Shown piece by piece: positions 17,901-28,357 of a DNA stretch of 64,000 nucleotides. The DNA is from Sandaracinomonas limnophila (lineage in GTDB: Bacteria > Bacteroidota > Bacteroidia > Cytophagales > Spirosomataceae). Under the pieces are notes generated by a model that was not told where the DNA came from, made no database searches, and saw only the letters and a program-made list of their open reading frames with translations. Numbering within the stretch: the first letter of the stretch is position 1; each line of letters begins with the position of its first letter. The stretch covers positions 496,001 through 560,000 of the forward strand of contig NZ_SACY01000002.1 of the NCBI RefSeq assembly GCF_004005965.1. The letters are read 5' to 3'. The position numbers and the translations under genes were made by a program.

Positions 17901-18874
17901 CTGCAAAAAATGTAGAAGAATTATTATTCCCAGAGAAAAACGTTTACCGCGACGAGTCATCATACGCCGTTCCTGAAGAGGCTAACTTGTTAGCTGATTT
18001 AATCTTAGAAGATGCAACTGGAGACAGCAAAACCAATGCATTATTGTTGGCTTTAGTGAAAAACTATAACGTTCGTAGAAACGAAATTGCTGGACGATTT
18101 AAGCGTGAGCGTTTTGTTCTAGAAGTTGGTGATGAATTACCAGCTGGTATCGTGAAGTTAGCAAAAGTATACATCGCTAAAAAACGTAAGTTGAAAGTAG
18201 GTGATAAGATGGCGGGTCGTCACGGTAACAAGGGTGTTGTAGCCCGTATCGTTCGTGCTGAAGATATGCCATTCTTAGAAGATGGAACTCCTGTAGATAT
18301 CGTATTGAATCCATTGGGTGTACCTTCTCGTATGAACCTTGGACAGATTTACGAAACCGTATTAGGTTGGGCAGGTCAAAAATTAGGAAAGCGTTATGCA
18401 ACTCCAATTTTCGACGGAGCTACAGAAGCAGAAGTTGCTGCTGAATTAACAGCTGCAGGCCTACCAGATTGGGGACGTACCTACCTATACAATGGATTAA
18501 CTGGAGAGCGTTTCGACCAACCAGTAACTGTAGGTATCATCTACATGTTGAAATTAGGTCACTTAGTTGACGATAAGATGCATGCTCGTTCGATCGGACC
18601 ATACTCATTAATTACGCAACAACCTCTAGGTGGTAAGGCACAATTTGGTGGTCAGCGTTTCGGTGAGATGGAGGTTTGGGCATTAGAGGCATTCGGTGCA
18701 GCTAATATCCTACAAGAAATCTTAACGGTTAAGTCGGATGACGTTATCGGTCGTGCGAAGGCTTACGAAGCCATTGTAAAAGGTGAAAACATGCCAAAAC
18801 CAAACATTCCAGAATCATTCAACGTATTGATTCACGAGTTAAGAGGTTTGGCTCTAGAAATCACCTTAGAATAA
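14999..18874 (+). CDS. rpoB: DNA-directed RNA polymerase beta subunit
   Basis: 1291 residues, the usual Bacteroidota length. [19 protein letters not shown] begins the conserved core. The rifampicin region (about residues 465-500) reads [18 protein letters not shown] then MSALGPGG, with the Gln, Asp, His and Ser positions all of the sensitive type. C-terminal GRHGNKGV and the [14 protein letters not shown] clamp connection are present. The start is TTG 14999: an in-frame TAA at 14990 excludes any earlier start and the next in-frame ATG is far inside. rpoC follows 33 bp later. Confidence 0.97.
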   Translation: MSNITATGRHSFAKAHSVIDYPDFLDIQIQSFQDFFQLETAAESRTDEGLFKVFAENFPIADSRENFVLSFVDYSVDPPKYSVDECIDRGLTYSVPLKAKLRLVCNDTDNEDFQTIEQEVFLGNIPYMTERGSFVINGAERVIVSQLHRSPGVFFAQSKHTNGTKLYSARIIPFKGSWIEFATDVNNVMYAYIDRKKKFPVTVLLRAIGFGNDKDILDLFGLAEEINVDKKALKEIVGRRLAARVLKTWQEDFVDEDTGEVVSIDRNEILIERDTVITEAEIETILDSGASTVILHKDDANVSDYNIIYNTLQKDTSNSEKEAVEVIYKQLRNTDAPDEQTARDIIQNLFFSDKRYDLGEVGRYRINKKLGHDIDMDVKVLTKEDIISIVKYLIGLINSRSVVDDIDHLSNRRVRTVGEQLYAQFGVGLARMARTIKERMNVRDNEDFKPVDLINARTLSSVINSFFGTNQLSQFMDQTNPLAEITHKRRMSALGPGGLSRERAGFEVRDVHYTHYGRLCTIETPEGPNIGLISSLCVHAKVNSMGFIETPYRVIEEGKVDTSSTVQYLTAEEEDGKNIVQANAPVDVKTGVFQTDRVKARFEGDFPIVAPGDAQYMDVAPNQIVSVAASMIPFLEHDDANRALMGSNMQRQAVPLLRPEAPIVGTGLEHRVAIDSRTLVVAEKNGVVEYVDALKIVINYEQTEEDKITSFEGSVKTYDLIKFRRTNQDTTINLKPIVFKGQKVSKGQALCEGYATQAGELALGRNMKVAFMPWQGYNFEDAIVISEKVVRDDIFTSIHIEEFELEVRDTKRGEEELTSEIPNVSEETVRNLDDNGVVRVGSEVKEGDILIGKITPKGESDPTPEEKLLRAIFGDKAGDVKDASKKAPPSLKGVVIDTKLFSRPKKDKEEREKSKAELKKLMKEYGKELTEVRKVMIEKTLGLINGKTSGGIKHKFGTVIVEAGVKFTAKNVEELLFPEKNVYRDESSYAVPEEANLLADLILEDATGDSKTNALLLALVKNYNVRRNEIAGRFKRERFVLEVGDELPAGIVKLAKVYIAKKRKLKVGDKMAGRHGNKGVVARIVRAEDMPFLEDGTPVDIVLNPLGVPSRMNLGQIYETVLGWAGQKLGKRYATPIFDGATEAEVAAELTAAGLPDWGRTYLYNGLTGERFDQPVTVGIIYMLKLGHLVDDKMHARSIGPYSLITQQPLGGKAQFGGQRFGEMEVWALEAFGAANILQEILTVKSDDVIGRAKAYEAIVKGENMPKPNIPESFNVLIHELRGLALEITLE

Positions 18875-18907
18875 GTTTAAATCCATTTTCAATTAAAAAT
18901 AAAGAAA

Positions 18908-21900
18908 ATGTCATTCAAAAAGACAAGAAAACTGAATAGCGACTTCCAAAAGGTGACCATCTCATTGGCATCACCGGAGTCTATTTTAGAAGGATCAAAC
19001 GGAGAGGTTACCCAACCGGAAACCATCAACTACCGTACCTATAAGCCCGAGATGGGTGGTTTGTTCTGCGAGCGTATTTTCGGTCCAACAAAGGACTGGG
19101 AATGTCACTGTGGAAAATACAAAAGAATTCGTTACAAGGGCATCATTTGTGACCGTTGTGGCGTTGAGGTGACTGAGAAAAAAGTACGTCGCGAGCGTAT
19201 GGGTCACATTGAATTGGTTGTGCCAGTTGCGCACATTTGGTATTTCCGTAGCTTACCAAACAAAATTGGTTACATGCTTGGTTTATCAACTAAGAAATTA
19301 GACCAAATCATTTATTACGAAAGATACGTAGTTATCCAAGCGGGTATGTATGCTTCAGAAGGAAAAGTAGGTAGCGAATACCTAGATTTCTTAACAGAAG
19401 ACGAATACTTAGAGATCTTAGATAAATTACCACGTGAAAACCAACATTTGCCAGATGAGGATCCACAGAAATTCATCGCAAAAATGGGTGCAGATGCACT
19501 AAACATGTTGCTTTCTCGTATCAACTTAAGCGATTTATCTGCTGATTTACGTCATGCAGCAGACAACGAAACTTCTCAACAACGTAAGGCTGAGGCTTTG
19601 AAGCGTTTGAAAGTTGTGGAAGCATTCCGTGAGTCGGAAGGCCGTATTGAGAACCGTCCGGAGTGGATGATCATCAAAATGGTACCAGTTATTCCACCAG
19701 AATTGCGTCCATTAGTACCTTTAGATGGAGGTCGTTTTGCAACATCTGACTTAAATGACTTATACCGTCGTGTAATTATCCGTAACAACCGTTTGAAGCG
19801 TTTGATCGAAATCAAGGCTCCAGAGGTAATTTTACGTAACGAAAAGCGTATGTTACAAGAGGCAGTTGACTCATTGTTCGACAACTCTCGTAAAGTAAAC
19901 GCAGTACGTTCAGAAGGTAACCGTGCCTTGAAATCTCTTTCTGATATGTTAAAAGGAAAGCAAGGTCGTTTCCGTCAGAACTTATTAGGTAAGCGTGTCG
20001 ACTACTCTGGTCGTTCGGTTATTGTGGTAGGTCCTGAATTGAAAATGCACGAATGCGGATTGCCAAAAGATATGGCAGCTGAGTTATTTAAGCCATTTGT
20101 TATTCGTAAATTGATCGAGCGTGGAATTGTTAAGACGGTAAAATCTGCAAAGAAAATCGTTGATCGCAAAGACCCAGTAGTTTGGGATATTTTGGAAAAC
20201 GTAATGAAAGGACATCCAGTTCTTTTAAACCGTGCTCCTACGTTGCACCGTTTGGGTATCCAGGCTTTCCAACCAAAATTAATTGAAGGAAAAGCAATCC
20301 AATTGCACCCATTAACTTGTACGGCATTTAACGCCGACTTTGACGGTGACCAGATGGCGGTACACGTTCCACTTGGTCATGAGGCTGTTTTGGAAGCATC
20401 TTTATTAATGTTGGCTTCACATAACATCTTGAATCCAGCGAATGGTGCGCCTATTACTGTACCATCTCAAGACATGGTTCTTGGTTTGTACTATGTAACA
20501 AAAGGTAGAAAATCAACTGAAACACATAAAGTAGATGGCCAAGGTGCTCGTTTCTATGGATTTGAAGAGGTTGTTATTGCTTTGAATGAAAAGAAAATCT
20601 CTAAGCACGCGAACATCGTTGTAAAGGCGAATGTGCGTAAAGAAGATGGTTCTTTGGTTCAAGAAATGGTAGAAACTGTAGCAGGTCGCGTATTGTTCAA
20701 TTTATGCGTACCAGAGCAGGTAGGTTATATCAATGAATTATTGACTAAAAAGAAATTGCAGCAAATCATTGCTCACGTACACAAGATTTGTGGTACAGCA
20801 AGAACGGCTCAATTCTTAGATGATATCAAAGAATTAGGATTCCAACAAGCGTTCTCTGGTGGACTTTCAATGGGTATTGGCGACGTTCAGATCCCAGCTG
20901 AAAAAGCTTCTTTAGTGAAGCAAGCTCAAGAAGATGTTCAAGCGGTTTGGGATAACTACTTAATGGGTCTAATCACTGATAACGAGCGTTACAATGCAGT
21001 TATCGACATCTGGACTAAGGTTAACTCGAAGATCACTGAAACGTTGATGAAGCAAATGGAAGAAGATAACCAAGGCTTCAACGCAATTTACATGATGATG
21101 CACTCTGGAGCCCGTGGTTCTCGTGAGCAGATTCGTCAGTTGGGTGGTATGAGAGGTTTGATGGCGAAACCACAAAAGAACTTACAAGGTTCTGTTGGTG
21201 AGATCATCGAAAACCCAATCTTATCTAACTTTAAAGAAGGTTTGGACGTATTAGAGTACTTCATCTCTACACACGGTGCACGTAAAGGTTTGGCCGATAC
21301 AGCACTTAAAACTGCGGATGCTGGTTACTTAACTCGTCGTTTACATGACGTTGCTCAAGATGTAATTGTAAATGAAACAGATTGTGGTACCTTAAGAGGA
21401 ATTCAAGTTTCTGCATTGAAAGACAATGAAGAAATCATTGAACCACTATCTGAGCGTATCTTGGGTCGTGTTTCTATCCATGATGTAGTTGATCCAATCT
21501 CTGGTGACTTAATTGTTGCTGCAGGAGATGAAATCACTGAAAATATCGCTTCTAAAATCGATGAAACTTCAATTGAAATAGTTGAAATTCGTTCGGTTTT
21601 AACTTGCGAAACCAAAGAAGGTGTTTGTGCTAAATGTTACGGACGTAACTTGGCAACTGGCCGTATGGTGGACATGGGAGAAGCAGTAGGTGTTATTGCC
21701 TCACAATCTATTGGTGAGCCAGGAACTCAGTTAACACTTCGTACATTCCACGTGGGTGGTACAGCACAAAACGTTGCATTAGATGCTTCGGTTAAGGCGA
21801 AATTCGACGGAGTTATCCGCTTTGAAGAAGTTCGTACAGTTGCTTCAACAGATTCTGAAGGAGAAGGAGTTGATATCGTAATGGGTCGTTCGGGTGAGGT

Positions 21901-23221
21901 TCAAATTTGGAACCCTGCCAACAACCAAATGTTAATCTCTAACAACGTACCTTATGGTTCATTCTTACGCGTTAAGGAAGGACAAAAAGTGAAAAAAGGT
22001 GATGAGATTTGTGCTTGGGATCCATACAATGCTGTTATCCTTTCTGAAGTTGAAGGTAAAGTAGTATTTGAATCTATCGAAGAAAATGCAACTTACCGTG
22101 AAGAAGCTGATGAGCAAACAGGTTTACGTGAGAAAGTAATTATCGAATCTCGTGATAAAACTAAATCTCCATCAGTTGTAATTACAGCTAAAGGTAAAGA
22201 AGATATAGTATATAACGTGCCAGTAGGTGCTCGTTTAGCAGTTGACGAAAAAGATGCTGTTAAGCCAGGACAAGTAATCGCTAAGATTCCACGTGCTGCA
22301 GGTAAGACTCGTGACATCACGGGAGGTCTTCCACGCGTTACCGAATTATTCGAAGCTCGTAACCCTTCTAATCCAGCAGTTGTTTCTGAGATCGACGGTG
22401 TAATCAGTTACGGAACCATCAAGCGTGGTAACCGTGAGATTATTGTTACTCCGAAAGAAGGAGAACCAAGAAAATATATGGTGCCATTGACTAAGTTTAT
22501 CTTAGTTCAAAACAACGACTTCGTTCGTGCGGGGGCTCCATTGTCAGACGGTGCAATTACTCCATCTGATATCTTGTCTATCAAAGGACCAACAGCAGTT
22601 CAAGAATACCTTGTAAATGAAATTCAGGACGTTTACCGTCTACAAGGTGTAAAGATCAACGATAAGCACATTGAGTGTATTGTACGCCAAATGATGCAGA
22701 AAGTTGAGATTCTTGAGCCAGGTGATACACAATTCTTACAAGGACAAAACGTTGACCGTTTTGCATTCCGTGAAGAGAATGATGCAATCTTAGACATGAA
22801 AGTTATCACTGATGCTGGAGATTCTGATAAGCACAAAGCTGGAGCAATCATATCTGCACGTGCATTACGCGATGAGAACTCATCATTGAAGCGTAGAGAC
22901 CTTAAAGTAATGAAAGTACGTGATGCACACGCTGCCGTATCTTCTGCAAACTTGCAAGGTATCACTCAGGCTTCATTAGGTACTGATTCATTCATCTCGG
23001 CGGCATCGTTCCAGGAAACTACAAAAGTGCTTTCTGAGGCGTCTATCCGTGCTAAACAAGATACCTTAAACGGCTTGAAAGAAAACGTAATTGTAGGACA
23101 CTTAATCCCTGCAGGTACTGGACTTCGTCGTTACAAAGATATCTTAGTTACGCCAGCTGATGAATTGAAGCAATTGGAAAAAGCGAGTGAAACTGTTTCT
23201 TCAGAAAAAGTAGAAGCTTAA
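18908..23221 (+). CDS. rpoC: DNA-directed RNA polymerase beta' subunit
   Basis: 1437 residues. Zinc site 1 is Cys66, Cys68, Cys81 and Cys84 ([16 protein letters not shown]). The catalytic Mg loop [12 protein letters not shown] lies near residue 475. Zinc site 2 uses the Cys in [10 protein letters not shown] and [13 protein letters not shown] near residues 826-910. The bridge helix and trigger loop region ([19 protein letters not shown]) is intact. It is cotranscribed with rpoB and closed by a hairpin terminator, after which a HicAB pair separates it from DUF3467. Confidence 0.98.
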   Translation: MSFKKTRKLNSDFQKVTISLASPESILEGSNGEVTQPETINYRTYKPEMGGLFCERIFGPTKDWECHCGKYKRIRYKGIICDRCGVEVTEKKVRRERMGHIELVVPVAHIWYFRSLPNKIGYMLGLSTKKLDQIIYYERYVVIQAGMYASEGKVGSEYLDFLTEDEYLEILDKLPRENQHLPDEDPQKFIAKMGADALNMLLSRINLSDLSADLRHAADNETSQQRKAEALKRLKVVEAFRESEGRIENRPEWMIIKMVPVIPPELRPLVPLDGGRFATSDLNDLYRRVIIRNNRLKRLIEIKAPEVILRNEKRMLQEAVDSLFDNSRKVNAVRSEGNRALKSLSDMLKGKQGRFRQNLLGKRVDYSGRSVIVVGPELKMHECGLPKDMAAELFKPFVIRKLIERGIVKTVKSAKKIVDRKDPVVWDILENVMKGHPVLLNRAPTLHRLGIQAFQPKLIEGKAIQLHPLTCTAFNADFDGDQMAVHVPLGHEAVLEASLLMLASHNILNPANGAPITVPSQDMVLGLYYVTKGRKSTETHKVDGQGARFYGFEEVVIALNEKKISKHANIVVKANVRKEDGSLVQEMVETVAGRVLFNLCVPEQVGYINELLTKKKLQQIIAHVHKICGTARTAQFLDDIKELGFQQAFSGGLSMGIGDVQIPAEKASLVKQAQEDVQAVWDNYLMGLITDNERYNAVIDIWTKVNSKITETLMKQMEEDNQGFNAIYMMMHSGARGSREQIRQLGGMRGLMAKPQKNLQGSVGEIIENPILSNFKEGLDVLEYFISTHGARKGLADTALKTADAGYLTRRLHDVAQDVIVNETDCGTLRGIQVSALKDNEEIIEPLSERILGRVSIHDVVDPISGDLIVAAGDEITENIASKIDETSIEIVEIRSVLTCETKEGVCAKCYGRNLATGRMVDMGEAVGVIASQSIGEPGTQLTLRTFHVGGTAQNVALDASVKAKFDGVIRFEEVRTVASTDSEGEGVDIVMGRSGEVQIWNPANNQMLISNNVPYGSFLRVKEGQKVKKGDEICAWDPYNAVILSEVEGKVVFESIEENATYREEADEQTGLREKVIIESRDKTKSPSVVITAKGKEDIVYNVPVGARLAVDEKDAVKPGQVIAKIPRAAGKTRDITGGLPRVTELFEARNPSNPAVVSEIDGVISYGTIKRGNREIIVTPKEGEPRKYMVPLTKFILVQNNDFVRAGAPLSDGAITPSDILSIKGPTAVQEYLVNEIQDVYRLQGVKINDKHIECIVRQMMQKVEILEPGDTQFLQGQNVDRFAFREENDAILDMKVITDAGDSDKHKAGAIISARALRDENSSLKRRDLKVMKVRDAHAAVSSANLQGITQASLGTDSFISAASFQETTKVLSEASIRAKQDTLNGLKENVIVGHLIPAGTGLRRYKDILVTPADELKQLEKASETVSSEKVEA

Positions 23222-23242
23222 TCCAAATCATAAAATCCTTAA

Positions 23243-23273
23243 AAACCCGAGGCGAAGGCTTCGGGTTTTTTTG
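23243..23273 (+). terminator. Intrinsic terminator after rpoC
   Basis: CCCGAGGC / GCTTCGGG with loop GAAG and seven T residues, flanked by A-rich sequence. Confidence 0.88.
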
Positions 23274-23351
23274 TTTGAAAAGATTATCAGACAACTTTTA
23301 AAAATTAAATATAAATTTAAAAATAAATTATTAAAACGGTATATTTTTTAC

Positions 23352-23359
23352 TACCTTTA
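23352..23359 (+). promoter_or_regulatory. Possible -7 element for hicAB
   Basis: TACCTTTA differs from TAnnTTTG at the last base and lies 15 bp before the hicA ATG. HicB-type antitoxins usually bind their own promoter, so an operator may overlap. Confidence 0.4.
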
Positions 23360-23374
23360 CTAGCCACTATTAAA

Positions 23375-23554
23375 ATGAAATCAAGTACTTTTCATTTAAT
23401 AATTCAATCTAATGATTGGATATTAATTAGAATAAAAGGAAGCCATTATATTTATTCCAAAAATGGTAAAACGGTTCCTGTTCCTTTTCATGGGTCAAAA
23501 GAAATGGGGAAAGGACTTGAAATGAAACTTCGAAAATTAATGGAATTAAAATGA
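23375..23554 (+). CDS. hicA: HicA-family toxin (mRNA interferase)
   Basis: A 59-residue protein. The order W-x-x-x-R-x-x-GSH (DWILIRIKGSHYIY), then VPVPFHGSKEMGKGLEMKL, is the HicA/YcfA signature: a small dsRBD-like fold with catalytic His in GSH. HicA cleaves mRNA and is inhibited by HicB. ATG 23375 lies shortly after a promoter-like sequence. The TGA stop overlaps the ATG of the following antitoxin gene by 4 bp (ATGA), the usual hicAB coupling. Confidence 0.88.
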   Translation: MKSSTFHLIIQSNDWILIRIKGSHYIYSKNGKTVPVPFHGSKEMGKGLEMKLRKLMELK

Positions 23555-23925
23555 AAAATCTAATAATTATAATTGAAAAATCAAATGACTTATTTTGTGC
23601 TTATTCAGATAATTTTGAAGGTGCCTATGGTTGTGGTGTGACCATTGAAGAAGCAAAAAATGAAGCACTAAATGGTTATGAATTATATTTAAAGGAAAAC
23701 CATTTAGAAAAACCAAATTGTCCAATAGTTTTTAGGTACGACATTGAAAGTCTTTTAAATTTTTACAAGGGTATAATTACCCTCTCTGGAATAGAACGAC
23801 TAACAGGCATTAATCAAAAACTTTTGCATCATTATTTATGTGGTTTAAAAAAACCGCGTTCAACTCAAAAAGAAAAAATTATAAACGGCCTTAAAAAATT
23901 AGGTCATGAACTTGTAGAATTGTAA
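23551..23925 (+). CDS. hicB: HicB-family antitoxin with C-terminal helix-turn-helix
   Basis: 124 residues. The N-terminal half has the HicB partial RNase H-like fold (LIIIIEKSNDLFCAYSDNFEGAYGCGVTIEEAKNEA), which binds HicA. The C-terminal half contains a helix-turn-helix about residues 78-105 (IERLTGINQKLLHHYLCG) for binding the operon promoter. It overlaps hicA by 4 bp. The pair is AT-rich compared with rpoC and DUF3467 on either side, which suits acquisition by transfer. Confidence 0.87.
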   Translation: MKNLIIIIEKSNDLFCAYSDNFEGAYGCGVTIEEAKNEALNGYELYLKENHLEKPNCPIVFRYDIESLLNFYKGIITLSGIERLTGINQKLLHHYLCGLKKPRSTQKEKIINGLKKLGHELVEL

Positions 23926-23946
23926 TTTGCCATTTTAAAGAATCCC

Positions 23947-24270
23947 ATGAAAGACCCCAACCCAGAAGAAAATCAATTAAATATCGAATTGCCAGAAGAA
24001 ATCGCAGAAGGAGCCTATGTAAACTTGGCACTCATTGCCCACTCACCAAGTGAATTTGTGATGGATTTCATCCGCGTTTTACCAGGTATTCCAAAAGGAA
24101 AGGTGAAGTCGAGGGTGGTCATGACTCCCGACCACGCCTTGCGATTATTAAATGCCCTTCAAGAAAATATTTCCAAGTACGAAGAGAACTTTGGTTCCAT
24201 TTCTAAGGATAATGACCTCGGTGGTTTCGATTTTCCGATGAACTATAATGGGCCAATAGGCGAAGCGTAA
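23947..24270 (+). CDS. DUF3467 family protein
   Basis: 107 residues, cytoplasmic. It has the conserved DUF3467 pattern IELPEEIAEGAYVNLALIAHSPSEFVMDF then VVMTPDHALRLLNAL. Function unknown. In many Bacteroidota this gene follows rpoC directly; here hicAB lies between. A terminator closes it. Its own promoter is not obvious, so it may have lost linkage to rpoBC after the insertion. Confidence 0.9.
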   Translation: MKDPNPEENQLNIELPEEIAEGAYVNLALIAHSPSEFVMDFIRVLPGIPKGKVKSRVVMTPDHALRLLNALQENISKYEENFGSISKDNDLGGFDFPMNYNGPIGEA

Positions 24271-24296
24271 ACGTTTTAAATATAAAACCTTAAAAA

Positions 24297-24326
24297 AATC
24301 CTCTAAAATTTAGAGGATTTTTTAGT
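24297..24326 (+). terminator. Intrinsic terminator after DUF3467
   Basis: AAATCCTCTAAA / TTTAGAGGATTT followed by T residues. Confidence 0.85.
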
Positions 24327-24374
24327 AAAAATGCTGTCTATTAGCCTTTTAAAAGCAAATACTAAACATTTAAG

Positions 24375-25835
24375 ATGGCAACAAAACATCTTCACCCCGA
24401 TTTAATAAAATCAAAATCAATCAATGCATCTCTTCCCTTGGAAATTCCTCAGGAAGAAACATTCTCCTATCCTGAAAAAATTCTTCAATTCGGAACAGGC
24501 GTTTTGTTACGCGGACTCTGTGATTATTTCGTTGACAAAGCAAATAAAAAAGGTTTATTCAAAGGACGCATTGTCGTAGTTAAATCAACTGCAAAAGGTG
24601 GCGCTGATGCCTTTCAAACTCAAGGAAATCTATACACACATTGCATCAAAGGCATTGAAGATGGAACTGAAGTTGAAAAATATTTAATCAACGGCAGTAT
24701 CTCTCGTACCTTAAATGCAAACAATGAGTGGGACAGCATTTTGGCTTGTGCGAGCAATTCGGAAATGAAAATTATTCTTTCCAACACCACAGAAGTTGGA
24801 ATCCAATACCTTGCGGGAGACAAACTTTTTGATGGTTGTCCTAAATCATTTCCTGCCAAATTATTGTCTTTTTTACACGCACGTTACAAACATTTTCAAG
24901 GTTCTGCAGAATCTGGAATGGTGATTGTTCCAACAGAATTAATCATCAACAATGGAGATGCCCTAAAGAAAATAATTGACCAATTATGTGAGGAGCATCA
25001 ATTAGATGCCCAATTCATTCAATGGTTGAATATGCATAATCATTTTTGCAACTCCTTAGTGGATCGCATTGTTCCTGGCAAACCGGACGCTGAAACGATT
25101 GCTGAAATTGAAGCAGGGGTTGGCTACTCAGATGAATTGATGATTCAGTCGGAGGTTTATGCACTCTGGGCTATCCAAGGCAATGAAGAGGTTCGAAAAG
25201 TGCTTGGATTTGCAGCCGCCGACAAAGGCGTAATCATTCAAGAAGATATTGAAATTTATCGCGAGCTGAAATTACGTTTGTTGAACGGAACCCATACCTT
25301 AATGTGTGGAATGTCGTATTTATTAGGCTTCCGTTTGGTAAAAGATGTGATGGCAAATGGGTATTTGGGCAAGTTAATCATGAATTTGATGCTTTCTGAA
25401 TTGGCGCCTGCTATTCCTTATAAAATGGATTTCAAGGTGGCTGACCGATTTGGTAGATCTGTTTTAGACCGCTTCAAAAATCCTTTTATCAAACATAAAT
25501 TGATTGACATTACGGTTCAATATACCACCAAGATGAAAATGCGTAACGTTCCTCTTTTGGTGAATTATTACCAAATATTTGGTAAAGCTCCAGAACTTTT
25601 TGCCATGGGTTTTGCAGCCTATTTACAATTTATGCATGCAGTGAAGGAAAAAAATGGCATATATTATGGAGAATGCAATGGAGAGTTTTACCCTATCCAG
25701 TGTGACTTTGCCCCTTACTTCTTCAAGGCATGGAAAAACTTTAACTTAAACGAACTATTAGCTGATAAATCCCTATGGGGTCAGGACCTTTCTGCACTTC
25801 CAGGGTTTAAAGAAGCTGTGGAAAAGTACTTGTAA
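24375..25835 (+). CDS. uxaB: Tagaturonate reductase (altronate oxidoreductase)
   Basis: 486 residues of the polyol dehydrogenase (mannitol dehydrogenase) family. The N-terminal NAD-binding part has ILQFGTGVLLRGLCDYFVDKA and IVVVKSTAKGG; the C-terminal part has the catalytic region with NHFCNSLVDRIVPGKPD and LLNGTHTLMCGMSYL. UxaB reduces D-tagaturonate to D-altronate with NADH in galacturonate catabolism. It is the first of a five-gene hexuronate operon, followed by uxaC, kdgK, eda and exuT. Assignment over mannonate oxidoreductase rests on closer fit of the N-terminal region and the uxaC neighbour. Confidence 0.88.
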   Translation: MATKHLHPDLIKSKSINASLPLEIPQEETFSYPEKILQFGTGVLLRGLCDYFVDKANKKGLFKGRIVVVKSTAKGGADAFQTQGNLYTHCIKGIEDGTEVEKYLINGSISRTLNANNEWDSILACASNSEMKIILSNTTEVGIQYLAGDKLFDGCPKSFPAKLLSFLHARYKHFQGSAESGMVIVPTELIINNGDALKKIIDQLCEEHQLDAQFIQWLNMHNHFCNSLVDRIVPGKPDAETIAEIEAGVGYSDELMIQSEVYALWAIQGNEEVRKVLGFAAADKGVIIQEDIEIYRELKLRLLNGTHTLMCGMSYLLGFRLVKDVMANGYLGKLIMNLMLSELAPAIPYKMDFKVADRFGRSVLDRFKNPFIKHKLIDITVQYTTKMKMRNVPLLVNYYQIFGKAPELFAMGFAAYLQFMHAVKEKNGIYYGECNGEFYPIQCDFAPYFFKAWKNFNLNELLADKSLWGQDLSALPGFKEAVEKYL

Positions 25836-25837
25836 AG

Positions 25838-25926
25838 AGTGAGCCAGTGAGCAAAGTGAGCCAGTTAGTAGAAGAAAAAATCTAGATTACTTTGATCACT
25901 TGCTCACTTGCTCACTTGCACACTAT
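25838..25926. repeat. Inverted pair of GTGAGC / GCTCAC arrays between uxaB and uxaC
   Basis: 25838-25867 has GTGAGCCA, GTGAGCAAA and GTGAGCCA; 25894-25924 has the reverse-complement type TCACTTGC three times. They could form a hairpin between two operon genes. The 8-9 bp words match those in galM (5153-5179) and after nusG. Confidence 0.75.
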
Positions 25927-25938
25927 AACACTAAAAAA

Positions 25939-27342
25939 ATGAAACCTTTCCTAAACGAACATTTCTTACTGCAATCCCCAACAGCACAATCGCTTTATCA
26001 CGATTATGCAAAAGATATGCCCATTGTAGATTATCACAATCACTTGATTCCGCAACAAATTGCGGAAGATAAGCAGTTTGATAATATTACACAGATTTGG
26101 TTGTATGGCGACCACTACAAATGGAGAGCCATGCGAACGCACGGTATTGATGAAAAATACATCACAGGAAATGCTTCCGATGAAGAAAAATTCATGAAAT
26201 GGGCAGAAACGGTTCCTTACACAATGAGAAACCCTTTGTACCATTGGACACATTTGGAGCTGCAAAGATACTTCGGAGTAACAGAAGTGTTAAATAAAGA
26301 TTCTGCCAAAAGAATTTATGACCATTGCAATGCCTTGTTGCAAAAAAAGGAATATTCTGTTCGCAATTTGTTGTTGAAAATGAACGTAAAAGTTCTTTGC
26401 ACAACAGATGATCCAACAGATGATTTGGTCTATCACAAAGCAATAAAAGACAGTGGATTTGAGATAAAGGTTTTACCAACCTTCCGTCCTGATAAGGCCA
26501 TGGCGGTAGATGATGAATTGACATTTGTAGAATATGTAAACAAATTGGCTGCTGTAATTGGAAAAGAGATTTCAGATTTAGAAGCTTACAAGGCAGCAAT
26601 TCGTTCTAGACACGATTTCTTCCATGCTATGGGTGGCCGATTAAGTGACCACGGTTTGGAACAAATCTATGCAGAAGAGTATTCAGATGAAGATATTGCT
26701 TTGATTTTTCACCGCCTGATGAGTGGAAAAACAATCTCACACAAGGAGAAATTACAGTTTAAATCTGCTATGTTAGTTTATTTTGCACATTTAGACCACG
26801 AAAAAGGTTGGACGCAACAATTCCACCTTGGTGCTTTAAGAAATAATAATGCCCGTTTGTTGGGTGCCTTAGGCCCCGACACCGGTTTTGATTCCATCGG
26901 TGACTTTGAACAAGCCACTCCGCTTTCTAAATTTTTAAATAAGCTGGATTCAACCAATCAATTAGCAAAAACTATTTTGTACAATTTGAATCCACGAGAC
27001 AATGAATTATTGGCCACCATGATTGGCAATTTCCAGGATGGAACAATTGTTGGGAAAATGCAATTTGGCTCTGGTTGGTGGTTTTTAGATCAAAAAGATG
27101 GCATGGAAAAGCAAATCAATGCCCTTTCAAACATGGGTTTATTGAGCCACTTTGTTGGGATGTTAACAGATAGCCGAAGCTTTTTATCATTCCCACGCCA
27201 TGAGTATTTCAGAAGAATTCTTTGTAACTTGTTAGGTCAGGATGTTGAAAATGGAGAACTTCCTGCAGACATGAAATGGTTAGGCCAAATGGTACAAGAT
27301 ATTTGTTACAACAACGCGGCTAACTTTTTTAACTTCGAATAA
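25939..27342 (+). CDS. uxaC: Glucuronate/galacturonate isomerase
   Basis: 467 residues from ATG 25939 (MKPFLNEHFLL), an amidohydrolase-fold isomerase. It has the metal-binding VDYHNHLIP, the CTTDDPTDDL motif, HLGALRNNNARLLGALGPDTGFDSIGD with the family signature, and FLSFPRHEYFRRILCN. UxaC converts D-glucuronate to D-fructuronate and D-galacturonate to D-tagaturonate. Upstream in-frame codons are repeat sequence, so I chose the later start. kdgK starts 2 bp after its stop. Confidence 0.95.
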   Translation: MKPFLNEHFLLQSPTAQSLYHDYAKDMPIVDYHNHLIPQQIAEDKQFDNITQIWLYGDHYKWRAMRTHGIDEKYITGNASDEEKFMKWAETVPYTMRNPLYHWTHLELQRYFGVTEVLNKDSAKRIYDHCNALLQKKEYSVRNLLLKMNVKVLCTTDDPTDDLVYHKAIKDSGFEIKVLPTFRPDKAMAVDDELTFVEYVNKLAAVIGKEISDLEAYKAAIRSRHDFFHAMGGRLSDHGLEQIYAEEYSDEDIALIFHRLMSGKTISHKEKLQFKSAMLVYFAHLDHEKGWTQQFHLGALRNNNARLLGALGPDTGFDSIGDFEQATPLSKFLNKLDSTNQLAKTILYNLNPRDNELLATMIGNFQDGTIVGKMQFGSGWWFLDQKDGMEKQINALSNMGLLSHFVGMLTDSRSFLSFPRHEYFRRILCNLLGQDVENGELPADMKWLGQMVQDICYNNAANFFNFE

Positions 27343-27344
27343 GA

Positions 27345-28355
27345 ATGAAAAAAATTGTAAGTTTTGGTGAAATAATGGGCCGTTTGAGCCCTCCAGGATA
27401 TGGCAGAATTGTCCAAGCCGACTCCCTAAATTTAACCTTTGGCGGTGGAGAAGCAAATGTTACTGCTGCCTTAGCCCACTGGGGAATTCCAGCGGCACAC
27501 GTGACAAAATTCCCAGACAATGAAATGGGAAGAGCCGCAACTGCCTATTTCCGAAAAGTTGGAGTAGATATGTCCTTTGTGAATTATGGAGGCAATAGAT
27601 TGGGTCTATATTTTACTGAATTTGGAGCAGCAATGCGTCCAAGCAAAGTAGTTTACGATAGAGCCGATTCTTCTTTTGCCCACATGCACCCAAATGAATT
27701 TAATTGGGTAGAAATCTTAGAAGATGCCCAATGGTTTCACTGGACAGGAATCACCCCTGCAATTTCCGACTCGGCAGCACAAGCAGTAAAAAAAGCCATC
27801 AAAACGGCTAATGAAATGGGAATAACCGTTTCTGCAGATGTTAATTATCGAAAAAATTTGTGGCAATATGGCAAGTCTGTGCAAGACGTAATGCCAGAAT
27901 TAATTGAAGGCTGCGATATCATTGTTTGCGGAAAAGGTGACGCAGAGGATATCCTAAACATTGTTCCTGATGGTTCAACAAAGAGTGGATTTGAATCAAT
28001 GTGTCGACAAATCATGGCACGTTTCCCTCGATTAAAGAAAATTATCAACACCAAAAGAGGACAAATTTCTGCTTCGGCAAACACCCTTTCTGCAATGGGT
28101 TTTGATGGTGAAAATTTGATTAAAACTGAAACAGTAGAAATCTCACAAATAGTGGATAGAATAGGTGGAGGAGATGCCTTTATGGCGGGATACATTTACG
28201 GAAACGTAATGGGAATGGATGAAAAAGATTCTTTACGATTTGGTGTAGCTGCCTCCGCTTTGAAGCACACCATTGAAGGAGATATCAATTTAAGTAATTT
28301 AGATGAAGTAGAATTAGTGCTGTCGGGAGACCTTACAGGACGATTAAAAAGATAA
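27345..28355 (+). CDS. kdgK: 2-keto-3-deoxygluconate kinase (PfkB family)
   Basis: 336 residues. FGEIMGRLSPPGYGRI is the N-terminal KDG kinase signature; LTFGGGEANVTAALAHWG binds sugar; DRIGGGDAFMAGYIYG is PfkB signature 2 with the catalytic Asp. It phosphorylates 2-keto-3-deoxygluconate to KDPG with ATP. It sits between uxaC and eda with 2-bp gaps on both sides, so the order follows the pathway. Confidence 0.93.
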   Translation: MKKIVSFGEIMGRLSPPGYGRIVQADSLNLTFGGGEANVTAALAHWGIPAAHVTKFPDNEMGRAATAYFRKVGVDMSFVNYGGNRLGLYFTEFGAAMRPSKVVYDRADSSFAHMHPNEFNWVEILEDAQWFHWTGITPAISDSAAQAVKKAIKTANEMGITVSADVNYRKNLWQYGKSVQDVMPELIEGCDIIVCGKGDAEDILNIVPDGSTKSGFESMCRQIMARFPRLKKIINTKRGQISASANTLSAMGFDGENLIKTETVEISQIVDRIGGGDAFMAGYIYGNVMGMDEKDSLRFGVAASALKHTIEGDINLSNLDEVELVLSGDLTGRLKR

Positions 28356-28357
28356 AA

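Noticed and set aside
15571-22965. Antisense open frames within rpoB and rpoC
   Set aside because: Shadow frames of highly conserved genes; none has a recognisable domain.
25900-25941. Upstream start of uxaC at 25900
   Set aside because: The added residues are coded by the TCACTTGC repeat; MKPFLNEHFLL at 25939 matches the family start.
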